From 40-80 sp040394775 (GTDB lineage: Bacteria > Bacteroidota > Bacteroidia > Flavobacteriales_D > Crocinitomicaceae): a stretch of 40,525 nucleotides of DNA. The DNA lies in assembly GCA_040394775.1 (NCBI GenBank), contig JBEBRN010000020.1:1-40525 (forward strand), read 5' to 3'. The translations under genes were made by a program, and so were the position numbers. Under the pieces are notes generated by a model. The model searched no databases and was not told where the DNA came from. It saw only the letters and a program-made list of their open reading frames with translations. This document shows, piece after piece, positions 1-7,319 of this stretch (positions are counted from its first letter, which is position 1; each line of letters opens with the position of its first letter).

Positions 1-574
1 CACACGCTCTTAAAATTCCTTGATCGTACATCGCCTTTGCTCCTACTTGAATGATATCGGTGTATTCAATCACTTCTTCTACATGCGTTGCATCGCGGAC
101 TTCGGTAATGACGCTTAAACCATATTTTTCACGCATTTTCTTTAGCAATTTCAAACCGTCTAAACCTAATCCTTGAAAACTATAAGGACTCGTTCTTGGC
201 TTATAGCATCCTGCTCTTAGTGTTGTTAAACCAAGTGATGTCAATAATTCAGACGATTGAATAATCTGTTCTTCCGATTCTACTGAACACGGTCCAGCGA
301 TAAGAATGGTGTTGTTTGTTTTACCGCCAATAGTGACATTTCCCAATTTCACTTCACGTGTTTCTGACTGAAAATGACGAGAAGCCAATTGATTATCATT
401 CGCGAAAACCCAAGACTCAGCAGTTTTATCCACTAAATTCTGAGGTACTTCTTTCAACGAAGAACTGGTAATTAAATACTTCTCATTGTTGTAATCTATC
501 AAAAACGCTTGGTTGTTTGCTGCTAATTGCTGCGCTTCTGTCGCTGGAATGTTTTTATTTAATTGTACAATCAT
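1..574 (-). CDS. aroF: 3-deoxy-7-phosphoheptulonate (DAHP) synthase, C-terminus cut by window edge
   Basis: Condenses phosphoenolpyruvate and erythrose 4-phosphate into DAHP, the first step of the shikimate pathway, in the cytoplasm. About 190 codons are visible. The N-terminal ~95 residues look like the ferredoxin-like regulatory extension of Thermotoga/Bacillus-type DAHP synthases. The aldolase barrel then starts with AGPCSVESEEQI, followed by the substrate-binding KPRTSPYSFQGLG and later by DIIQVGAKAMYDQGILRAC. The stop codon lies to the left of the window. The ATG overlaps the TGA of the upstream epimerase-CBS gene in an ATGA, so the two are probably translationally coupled. KDO-8-phosphate synthase shares the barrel, but the RTSPYSFQG motif and the N-terminal extension favour DAHP synthase. 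Confidence 0.9.
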   Translation of the reverse strand, partial: MIVQLNKNIPATEAQQLAANNQAFLIDYNNEKYLITSSSLKEVPQNLVDKTAESWVFANDNQLASRHFQSETREVKLGNVTIGGKTNNTILIAGPCSVESEEQIIQSSELLTSLGLTTLRAGCYKPRTSPYSFQGLGLDGLKLLKKMREKYGLSVITEVRDATHVEEVIEYTDIIQVGAKAMYDQGILRAC

Positions 575-1575
575 ATTTCACTTTTTATCAAGTTAACAAA
601 GGTAACAATTCCTTTGGCAAAATTATTGGCATCGACCACCGGCAAGTACATCACTGGGAAAGGGCAACGTTTTATCACATTCAACATTTCAACCACGGTA
701 CTTTTGTCTTGTATTATAACGGGATGACTGTTGATCATTTTTTCAATGCTAACATTCGGTAAATCAGAAAATTGCTTTAACAATCCTTTACGAATATCGG
801 CATTAGAAATAATCCCTTTAAATTGCTGTTGCTTGTCTGTTACTAAAGTAAAACCTAGTTTTCCAGTTTCAATTTCCTCTAAAGTGGATTTTAGCTGAAT
901 ATTTTCCAGCTGAACAACAGGACATTCATCCAACGGAATCATAAAATCTTCTACTTGAAATTCTGATTCGATATTTCTGTTTGTTAGATTTAGTAATGCT
1001 TGACCAACACTTGCCGCTTTAAAAAGATACGACCCAGAAACTGCCGAACTCACGCCCATATTGCGAAGAATAAACGAAACTTCTGCATTTACGCCACCAT
1101 CTACATGAATAGATTTAGCCGGATATTTCTTTTTGAAAGTCCGTATTTTCTCAAAGTTGTAACGGTCAAAAACACCACCACTTTGTCCTGGTATAGTCGC
1201 CATAATCAAGATGAAATCAAAATCGGCATATTCTTCAAAAACATCAATAGCTGTTGGTGTGATAACCGCCAATCCTTTTTTTGCCGATATCGACGCAGGG
1301 AATTCTAGTTTTTCTTTAAGATCCTCATATTGAAAAGTCACATATTCAACAGGATTTTCCGTCAATAAAGCCATGTATTTTGAAGGCGTTTCGGTGATAA
1401 TATGTAAATCAATGGGAATATCACACCACGTTCTGATTTTTTTAATATCCTCAAAAACAGCTATATCATCGTTACAATCAACATGTAACAAGTCCACATT
1501 ATGATTCACCAAATCATGAATGGTATCTTTTAAGTCTCTGCCTTTATCGCTATATATGGAAGCCGAAATTTTCAT
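571..1575 (-). CDS. Ribulose-phosphate 3-epimerase-like domain fused to a CBS-domain pair
   Basis: Residues 1 to about 210 are a pentose-5-phosphate 3-epimerase barrel and residues about 220-334 form a tandem CBS pair, which usually binds adenosine nucleotides. The epimerase metal and catalytic positions can be traced: H31 and D33 in HVDCND, H58 in DLHI, and D159 in HVDGG. The phosphate-binding loop appears as IPGQSGG and GSYLF. One canonical barrel histidine is replaced by Q82 (VTFQYED). Stand-alone epimerases are about 215-225 aa, so the CBS part is an addition. The expected reaction is D-ribulose 5-phosphate to D-xylulose 5-phosphate. The coupled DAHP synthase consumes erythrose 4-phosphate, a pentose-phosphate product, so nucleotide-sensitive control of precursor flow is a reasonable inference, not a demonstrated role. 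Confidence 0.8.
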   Translation of the reverse strand: MKISASIYSDKGRDLKDTIHDLVNHNVDLLHVDCNDDIAVFEDIKKIRTWCDIPIDLHIITETPSKYMALLTENPVEYVTFQYEDLKEKLEFPASISAKKGLAVITPTAIDVFEEYADFDFILIMATIPGQSGGVFDRYNFEKIRTFKKKYPAKSIHVDGGVNAEVSFILRNMGVSSAVSGSYLFKAASVGQALLNLTNRNIESEFQVEDFMIPLDECPVVQLENIQLKSTLEEIETGKLGFTLVTDKQQQFKGIISNADIRKGLLKQFSDLPNVSIEKMINSHPVIIQDKSTVVEMLNVIKRCPFPVMYLPVVDANNFAKGIVTFVNLIKSEI

Positions 1576-1606
1576 ACTTTATGTTTCTCGTGTAAATTCG
1601 AATGTT

Positions 1607-1614
1607 TAAAAGTA
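1607..1614 (-). promoter_or_regulatory. Candidate -7 box for the epimerase-CBS/DAHP synthase operon
   Basis: TACTTTTA on the minus strand matches the Bacteroidota -7 consensus TAnnTTTG except for the last base. It ends about 31 nt before the ATG of the epimerase-CBS gene. No clear -33 TTG was seen. Confidence 0.35.
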
Positions 1615-1721
1615 CGAAATGTTTAAGAAATGGATAATCGTTAGGTGTGGAATTTTGCAGATTATGGTGTTATTATGTTCAAATTTACATCATACTCATT
1701 TTACTTATTTCGGTTTTATAC

Positions 1722-1759
1722 AGAAAAAAATAAGACCACGTAATGATTTACGTGGTCTT
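1722..1759 (-). terminator. Rho-independent terminator after the S74/T9SS gene
   Basis: A perfect 12-bp stem (1732-1743 with 1748-1759) closes a 4-nt loop. On the minus strand a run of seven T (1724-1730) follows almost at once. It lies about 50 bp past the stop codon of the gene at 1809. Confidence 0.85.
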
Positions 1760-1808
1760 GGATTAAATAATGGCATATATATTTATCTACACCGTACAAT
1801 CAAATTGT

Positions 1809-3833
1809 TTATTCTTTGACCATTTTTTTAGTAGCTACATTCACACCATCTGCTACAAGCGTGTACATATACGTACCAGAAGACAAATCAGCACCGAATA
1901 CAGTTATACTACCCAATCCTCTTTCTCTAATGTCAACCGTTTTAATCAATTTACCCATGCCGTCATAGAAGAAAATTTGAGCGCTTTTTACGGATTCAGG
2001 GATAGAGAAGTTGATAACTGTCTGCTCTGCGAACGGATTAGGAACGTTTTGATCCAAGATGATCGCTTCTTTATTCTGTAAGTAAACAGCTAGTTGAGAT
2101 CGAATGGCTTGTTGTACCTCTGGAGAATTCGTCTGTATCGCTTGATGACTCATTTGACACAGAATTGGCAAAATACCACTTAAACAGTTTTCTAAATGTG
2201 ATAATCGATCGTTTAAGTTATTGATGATACTATCCTGTTTATTGTTTATTATGATAAGTGAATCGTTAGTCGTTTTCAACGAATCAATAGCTGACTTTTG
2301 TTCTTTCACCGCTTGAATTAATATTCCTGTAAAAGCTTGATAATTTAGCGTTTTGAATGTAAAAGCAGCATATTCCAAATTACCTAAGCTATCATATTGA
2401 GCTGGATGTTCAACATCAGATACTAATTCTGGTAAAACTTGTTCTACATCTTGTGCAATTAAACCCCATTGCTTTCCACTAGGTAATACCATATTTGGAT
2501 GTACAGTATGGTTGAAAAAGTAGTTTTTGGGTGTTAATTGCTGAATAATTGCTGTTGCATTAGTAATAGGTTGGATGTTTTGTTTAAGGTTCACATCAGA
2601 AGAAAAGTTGTCTGATCCTGTTCTGATAACATCTCCATCAAAAAAGCCTGCATAATTTGGCCCTACTGGAGGAGTTTGGTTTGAACCTGGTAAAGCAGAA
2701 GAAAAAATACCATAGTTAGTTCCTGCCCCAGTAGCCATAAAATAACCTGCATAATTTATCGCACCCGGATTGCTTATAGTACTATGAACACCATAACTAA
2801 TAGCGGTAGGATTTGTCCCACTTTTTATTTCTGTTTGATACCCGTAATTAAAAGGTGAAGAAGATGAAACAACGTCTCCATTAACAGCAAAAGATTGGGA
2901 AGTTGCGTTTGCAGCATGTGCATCTACACCAATATGAGTAGGAGAAGTTAATGTGGCGTCATAAGCTCTGGCACTCACTGCAATCGAATGACTGCCTCCC
3001 GAAGAAGCAACAATTGCATCTATTCCCGTTGCTCTTCCTCCTGTATTTGTTGCTGTTGTATGAATTCCTAATACAATGGGCATCGAAGCCGTTGATGACT
3101 CGAAATATCCGGCTGCTGTATGGATATCATTATAGACTCCAAATCGTGTAGGAATTATATTTGAGCATGTAGGGAAACCAATTAATACAGAAGATGGAGT
3201 TAACGCATTTTCTGTAAAATTAAAATTAAAACCACCCAAAGGTAGTTCTGTATTTGCGGTCAATGGATTTTGTGTTGTTCCACAAGCGTTACCAAAACTA
3301 CCTATTGTACCGCCACCACCGCCACCGCCACCAGGTACGTAAATCACATCTCCGTTTACATCAACACTTAATACACCCGTTCCAGGATTAGGAATAGCAG
3401 TTGCTGTACTTTTCAAATGCGTAAATCGTAATCCACTTGCACCTCCAGGAAGATTCCAATACGGAGAAGCAGGAGAAGCCATAATTTCCAACGTATTTGC
3501 AGGGTCAGTACCTGCTGTAAAAAAATCACCTATTCCCATTCGACCGTCTCCGTTATTGTTTGCCCACATACGTCCAATTTCCAATCCATTAACAGTAGAA
3601 GCGGGTCCGTTATTGGGTGCACCTGTGAAAATAAAACGCAATTTATCGGCATTAAAAGGATTATTAGAAGGATTGTTACCCCAAGAAATTATAGCTTCGT
3701 TTCTATCTGGTGCTACTTCCTTTAAACCAACATACATATTGTCTGCACCTAATTTGCTTGCGTAATAAGTACCAATTTGCATCCATGGTCTCCAACCGCC
3801 ACCTGCGTGCGCTTCACCACCAATTTGCAACAT
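1809..3833 (-). CDS. C-terminal part of a frameshifted T9SS-secreted protein with S74 chaperone domain
   Basis: This is the larger piece of a gene whose 5' end is the frame at 3905-4390. The same frame is open up to 3917 without a start and encodes TPWFATAREGNVGIGTAHP directly before the first Met, a motif typical of these proteins, so the Met at 3833 is not the native start. Seen in order: repetitive beta-rich region, an eight-glycine run at residues 168-175, more repetitive sequence, a Peptidase_S74/endosialidase-chaperone domain at about 411-515 (DVNLKQNIQPI, WGLIAQDVEQVLPELV), a short coiled coil at about 515-550, and a type A T9SS sorting domain at about 592-674 (NVPNPFAEQTVINFSIP). A cell-surface or secreted fibre-like protein is inferred. 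S74 domains normally trimerise and self-cleave. Confidence 0.8.
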   Translation of the reverse strand: MLQIGGEAHAGGGWRPWMQIGTYYASKLGADNMYVGLKEVAPDRNEAIISWGNNPSNNPFNADKLRFIFTGAPNNGPASTVNGLEIGRMWANNNGDGRMGIGDFFTAGTDPANTLEIMASPASPYWNLPGGASGLRFTHLKSTATAIPNPGTGVLSVDVNGDVIYVPGGGGGGGGTIGSFGNACGTTQNPLTANTELPLGGFNFNFTENALTPSSVLIGFPTCSNIIPTRFGVYNDIHTAAGYFESSTASMPIVLGIHTTATNTGGRATGIDAIVASSGGSHSIAVSARAYDATLTSPTHIGVDAHAANATSQSFAVNGDVVSSSSPFNYGYQTEIKSGTNPTAISYGVHSTISNPGAINYAGYFMATGAGTNYGIFSSALPGSNQTPPVGPNYAGFFDGDVIRTGSDNFSSDVNLKQNIQPITNATAIIQQLTPKNYFFNHTVHPNMVLPSGKQWGLIAQDVEQVLPELVSDVEHPAQYDSLGNLEYAAFTFKTLNYQAFTGILIQAVKEQKSAIDSLKTTNDSLIIINNKQDSIINNLNDRLSHLENCLSGILPILCQMSHQAIQTNSPEVQQAIRSQLAVYLQNKEAIILDQNVPNPFAEQTVINFSIPESVKSAQIFFYDGMGKLIKTVDIRERGLGSITVFGADLSSGTYMYTLVADGVNVATKKMVKE

Positions 3834-3904
3834 ACTTAACGGGTGAGCCGTTCCAATACCGACATTTCCCTCTCTTGCGGTTGCAAACCATGGTGTTGAA
3901 CTGG

Positions 3905-4390
3905 TCAGTTCTGATCTCTACCTAGAATACGCATTCGCTCGATATTTCCTCCTGCATTGAAGATCATATCTCGTTGCGAAGCCTCTAGTGTGATGTTTTC
4001 AGTATTCATCAGCGTTCCGTTGGCAATATTAGAATTGAGTGTTGTGAAAACTCGAAACTTTTGGGTAGTCGCCCCGTTTGTTGCTCCCGTAAACATCTGC
4101 CATTGATTAATGGTACTGTTTGCACCGTCTGTGCGGAAAAGTGTGCCATTTGCAAAATTATTTGTAGGCAGACATAAAAACTCATTGATGTGTACACGTG
4201 CTAGAGGTACATTACCACCTGTGAAATTTCCAAAACCCCAACTTCGCCATGTGTTCAATCCCAAGAAAGTTGGAACTGCGGCACTACCATGCCTGTCAAA
4301 TGGGTTTCCTTGTGCACCCCACTGTGCATTAACTGGTTTTACTACAGCCAATGTAATGATTGTAGCAATTAATGTAAAATACTTTTTCAT
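3905..4390 (-). CDS. N-terminal part of the frameshifted S74/T9SS protein
   Basis: The frame begins with a Sec signal peptide (MKKYFTLIATIITLAVVKPVNA) and ends early after MRILGRDQN. The downstream frame continues the protein (LTSSTPWFATARE), so the stop at 3905-3907 comes from a one-base shift between about 3905 and 3917. Re-reading one C would join the frames as ...GRDQN-LTSST..., which implies one lost base. No slippery heptamer is visible, so a mutation or an assembly error is more likely than programmed frameshifting. The start lies 16 bp after the stop of the 347-aa type B cargo gene, so the two are probably co-transcribed. Confidence 0.75.
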   Translation of the reverse strand: MKKYFTLIATIITLAVVKPVNAQWGAQGNPFDRHGSAAVPTFLGLNTWRSWGFGNFTGGNVPLARVHINEFLCLPTNNFANGTLFRTDGANSTINQWQMFTGATNGATTQKFRVFTTLNSNIANGTLMNTENITLEASQRDMIFNAGGNIERMRILGRDQN

Positions 4391-4406
4391 AATACAATTG
4401 TTTAAG

Positions 4407-5450
4407 TTACCTCACCAACTGTATAAAACCGTTTTTATATGCTTTCCTTAAATATGCTCTGTAAAAATAAACGCCCTCAGTACATAGTCTACCGTTAGAT
4501 GTTCCGTCCCAAAAAGGATGTTCAATGTTTAATTTTGCCACTACATTACCCCAACGGTTATAAACTTCCACGTATTCGTTAGAATCAATAAAATCAATGA
4601 TCCACAAATCATTTACCTTGTCGTCATTTGGTGTAATCACATTTGGAAAAATAACCTGTTTCAAACTTTGATCTGGTACATCTAAGCTATCTATAGTATC
4701 TGTTGAATCGTTATTACTACAAGAACAATTAATCCCATCTGAGAGTTCTACACTCACATCATCTATAAGGTAATAAGCGAAGTACAACTCATTTTCCTTA
4801 ACAACAGTACTATGCGCATTATCATAGAAGCTTCCTATAGTCAGAAATTTTTCCCCTCCTTTTGCTATATAACAACCTATTATCTTTGTCCAGTTCGTGG
4901 TATCTGAAATGATATTATCATCAGGATTTTTGACTGATGGCGTTGTAATTGTGAATCCTTGAGAATCCACTAAACTGTCTTTAGTAAGTAAAAAATGTAA
5001 GTTAGAAGTGGAAGTAAGATCAGAAATAGGTCTTTTATTAACAACATACATGGATATACAGTATACGGAATCCTTTACCAAAGTTGCAGATAGAGGAGTT
5101 TCTATTTTCTCTCTTGCCCCATTACCATCCCAAAAGCCTATTCCTGCATAACCTGACCCTGTACGAGGAATTTGATAACCCAATGTATTCACTGGTACGC
5201 CAACGTTCATATACAGAGGATTATTTATAGCATAACATATATTAAATAAATCACTACTAGAGCAAATAGTTAAACTACCAGCGCTACACATATATGGACT
5301 AAACCAAGGCTCTGCCAAATAGATCTGCCCTTGATCCGTAGGGCATGCCGTTATATCTTCAAAACTCGGATTAGGCACAAGGTTCTGGGCCTGTATCAAA
5401 ACAACAGGCATTAAGCATAAAAAAACAATATATAAAACGGTTTTATTCAA
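4407..5450 (-). CDS. T9SS type B cargo protein (gliding motility-associated C-terminal domain), copy A
   Basis: A secreted protein of 347 aa. It has a signal peptide (residues 1 to about 22), then a beta-sandwich-like region beginning NLVPNPSFEDITACPT, a pattern common in Bacteroidota surface proteins with carbohydrate-binding-like folds. A short Ser/Asn/Asp-rich linker lies at about 240-260. The type B T9SS sorting domain follows (about 265-347, FPNVITPNDDKVNDLW, VYNRWGNVV, FWDGTSNGR, GVYFYRAYL). It is a tandem duplicate of the gene at 5733-6785. The signal peptide and sorting domain are nearly identical between copies while the middle has diverged. No catalytic motif is recognised; adhesion or glycan binding is only a guess. 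Confidence 0.85.
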   Translation of the reverse strand: MNKTVLYIVFLCLMPVVLIQAQNLVPNPSFEDITACPTDQGQIYLAEPWFSPYMCSAGSLTICSSSDLFNICYAINNPLYMNVGVPVNTLGYQIPRTGSGYAGIGFWDGNGAREKIETPLSATLVKDSVYCISMYVVNKRPISDLTSTSNLHFLLTKDSLVDSQGFTITTPSVKNPDDNIISDTTNWTKIIGCYIAKGGEKFLTIGSFYDNAHSTVVKENELYFAYYLIDDVSVELSDGINCSCSNNDSTDTIDSLDVPDQSLKQVIFPNVITPNDDKVNDLWIIDFIDSNEYVEVYNRWGNVVAKLNIEHPFWDGTSNGRLCTEGVYFYRAYLRKAYKNGFIQLVR

Positions 5451-5590
5451 TTAATAAGATTTTGTTTTCTTAATAAAATTAATTTTCTCCATTTCGCAGG
5501 AGTAAAGCGCACTTCATCATTTATCGTTCATAAACAATTGTAAGTGAGTTGTTTTAACAGTTTTCTGTCAAACACAACCATATTTCTTAG

Positions 5591-5598
5591 TATCTTTG
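5591..5598 (+). promoter_or_regulatory. -7 box of small-RNA cassette A
   Basis: TATCTTTG is an exact match to TAnnTTTG on the plus strand, in a context (AGTATCTTTGCCGC) typical of Flavobacteriia promoters. It points away from copy A and towards the 3' end of copy B. No protein gene lies downstream on this strand. Confidence 0.6.
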
Positions 5599-5603
5599 CC
5601 GCG

Positions 5604-5680
5604 ATATAGGCTTTCAAAATTTATATCACGGGAGGTGAGAAATGGGGTTATGCTCTATCTTTTCATCTCCTTTATTTTTT
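5604..5680 (+). ncRNA. Putative small RNA, copy A
   Basis: A transcript starting just after the TATCTTTG box would be about 77 nt. It would carry a 5' stem (GATATA with TATATC) and end in a terminator hairpin: 5631-5641 pairs with 5660-5670 through 11 bp including two G-U pairs, followed by TTTATTTTTT at 5671-5680. The T tail exists only on the plus strand. A matching cassette lies 1335 bp downstream. The start and the function are inferred. No known RNA family is recognised. Confidence 0.45.
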
Positions 5681-5732
5681 CGTAGAATTATATTTAGATA
5701 AATGTATATTAAAATTTTATGATAAGTAAGTT

Positions 5733-6785
5733 TTACCTTATCAAATGAATAAATCCGTTTTTTGTTTCTCTTCTTAAATAAGCTCTATAAAAATAAACGC
5801 CCTCAGCACATAGTCTACCGTTAGATGTTCCGTCCCAAAAAGGATGTTCAATGTTTAATTTTGCCACTACATTACCCCAACGGTTATAAACTTCCACGTA
5901 TTCGTTAGAATCAATAAAATCAATGATCCACAAATCATTTACCTTGTCGTCATTTGGCGTAATCACATTTGGAAAAATAACCTGTTTCAAACTTTGATCT
6001 GGTGCAACTAAGCTATCCATAGTATTTGTTGAATCGTTATTGTTGCAAGAACAATTAATCCCATTTGATAGTTCTACACTGACATCATCTATTAGATAAT
6101 AAGCACCAAAAGCATTTGGATTAACAACATTGCTATGAGCATTATCATAAAAGCTTCCGATAGAAAGAAACTTTTCTCCTCCTTTTGCTGTATAGCAACC
6201 TATTATCTTCGTCCAATTCGTAGTATCTGAAACGATATTGTCATCAGGATTTTTAACTGATGGCTCTGTAAAAATAAAAGTTGGATAATCTATCAAACTA
6301 TCATTTGTAAACAAAAAGTGTAAATTAGAAGTAGAAGTAAATCCAGCGGACTGGGGTCTTTTATTTACTACGTACATTTTTACACAATAAGTTGAATCCT
6401 TTTGAAGTGTACTAAGTAATGAAGTTTCTATCCGCTCTCTCCACTCACTATCAATCCATACACCTGTGCCTGCGTATGCCCTTCCTGTTCTTGGTTGCTG
6501 AGAGCCAAACAAATTATCAGGCACACCAACATCTACAAATAACGGATTCCCAGCATAAACATAACATTCATGAAATAGCTCAGAACTAGAACATGTGTAG
6601 AAATCAATAGGATTGAAGCTACATGGTTTTGACATAAACCATGGTTCTGCTAAATAAATTTGTCCTTCTGATGTAGGGCATGCCGTTATATCTTCAAAAC
6701 TCGGATTAGGCACAAGATTCTGAGCCTGTATCAAAACAATAGGCATTAAGCATAAAAAAACAATATGTAAAACGGTTTTATTCAA
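5733..6785 (-). CDS. T9SS type B cargo protein, copy B (tandem paralogue)
   Basis: A 350-aa paralogue of the gene at 4407-5450 with the same layout: signal peptide, NLVPNPSFEDITACPT-type region, acidic/Ser/Asn linker, and type B sorting domain ending in RAYLRRETKNGFIHLIR. The last ~85 residues differ from copy A at only a handful of positions, and about 200 bp of the DNA encoding the sorting domain (about 4478-4675 against 5806-6003) differ by only a few bases. Residues about 30-235 have diverged clearly and include short insertions and deletions. This points to duplication followed by divergence of the exposed part, or to gene conversion at the ends. The substrate or partner is unknown. Confidence 0.85.
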   Translation of the reverse strand: MNKTVLHIVFLCLMPIVLIQAQNLVPNPSFEDITACPTSEGQIYLAEPWFMSKPCSFNPIDFYTCSSSELFHECYVYAGNPLFVDVGVPDNLFGSQQPRTGRAYAGTGVWIDSEWRERIETSLLSTLQKDSTYCVKMYVVNKRPQSAGFTSTSNLHFLFTNDSLIDYPTFIFTEPSVKNPDDNIVSDTTNWTKIIGCYTAKGGEKFLSIGSFYDNAHSNVVNPNAFGAYYLIDDVSVELSNGINCSCNNNDSTNTMDSLVAPDQSLKQVIFPNVITPNDDKVNDLWIIDFIDSNEYVEVYNRWGNVVAKLNIEHPFWDGTSNGRLCAEGVYFYRAYLRRETKNGFIHLIR

Positions 6786-6925
6786 TTAATAAGATTTTGT
6801 TTTCTTAATAAAATTAATTTTCTCCATCTCGCAGAAGCAATGCGCACCTAATCATTTATCGTTCATAAACAATTGTAAGTGAGTTGTTTTAACAGATTTC
6901 TATCAAACACAACCGTATTTCTTAG

Positions 6926-6933
6926 TATCTTTG
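6926..6933 (+). promoter_or_regulatory. -7 box of small-RNA cassette B
   Basis: TATCTTTG, identical to the box of cassette A and exactly 1335 bp downstream of it. The flanking CTTAGTATCTTTGC is also kept. Confidence 0.6.
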
Positions 6934-6938
6934 CTGCG

Positions 6939-7012
6939 ATATAGGTTGCACAACTTATGCCACGGGAGGTGAGAAATGGGGTTACTCTATCTTTTCATCT
7001 CCTTTATTTTTT
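6939..7012 (+). ncRNA. Putative small RNA, copy B
   Basis: Same plan as copy A. The 5' hairpin here is a different but well-formed stem (ATAGGTT, loop GCAC, AACTTAT). The terminator arms at 6965-6975 and 6992-7002 are unchanged and are followed by TTTATTTTTT. The loop is 2 nt shorter than in copy A. Changed sequence with kept hairpins fits an RNA better than a peptide gene. Confidence 0.45.
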
Positions 7013-7244
7013 CGTAGAGTTATATTTTGATAAATGTATATTAAAATTTCGTAGCAAACAAATAATTAACATTTAATATTTATTAGTTGGATTAGGTAGT
7101 ATTCAGCTCACCAGTTCCCACTTTCCTCAAGCCAAATATTGATGTATTCATCTTCAAATCGAATACTTCAAATCTGAATCATTTATGACATTTTCAGATA
7201 CCTCTAACTATACAACATTGTATAATAATTCAATCAAAATAGCT
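7013..7244. other. Intergenic stretch without recognised features
   Basis: AT-rich DNA between the second small-RNA cassette and the terminator of the 281-aa gene. The first ~37 bp still belong to the tandem repeat. I see no gene, convincing promoter or RNA in the rest. Confidence 0.6.
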
Positions 7245-7286
7245 TTAAAAAAAAGATACCACACGATTGAATCGTGTGGTATCTTT
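7245..7286 (-). terminator. Rho-independent terminator after the 281-aa secreted protein gene
   Basis: A perfect 16-bp stem (7252-7267 with 7271-7286) with a 3-nt loop, whose minus-strand 3' side runs into a T-rich tract. It lies about 35 bp past the stop codon of the gene at 7320. Confidence 0.9.
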
Positions 7287-7319
7287 AAAATACAATTTTT
7301 TTTTGAAAATAAAAATCTT

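Larger units (their letters stand above)
4407..5717. repeat. Tandem duplication unit A (about 1.3 kb)
   Basis: It holds copy A of the type B cargo gene, its upstream region and a plus-strand small-RNA cassette. It repeats directly in unit B with a period of about 1335 bp (the gene starts and the TATCTTTG boxes are both exactly 1335 bp apart). Homology ends near AAATGTATATTAAAATTT. Confidence 0.85.
5733..7049. repeat. Tandem duplication unit B (about 1.3 kb)
   Basis: Second copy of the unit, with the same order: cargo gene, upstream region and plus-strand small-RNA cassette. The upstream noncoding half has kept its promoter and hairpin but has changed in places between them. Confidence 0.85.

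Noticed and set aside
3313..3336. Glycine-codon tract as a phase-variable repeat
   Set aside because: The tract uses repeated GGT/GGC/GGA triplets and lies in an in-frame glycine linker common in this protein type. Triplet changes would not switch the frame.
3905..3920. Programmed ribosomal frameshifting in the S74/T9SS gene
   Set aside because: There is no slippery heptamer and no obvious stimulatory structure; a lost base explains the break.
5642..5700. Tiny reading frame after GGGAGGTGAG in the small-RNA cassette (19 aa in copy A, 13 aa hydrophobic in copy B)
   Set aside because: A 2-nt difference between the copies changes the frame and peptide, and the apparent ribosome site is one arm of the terminator hairpin. 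A type I toxin peptide is therefore not supported.
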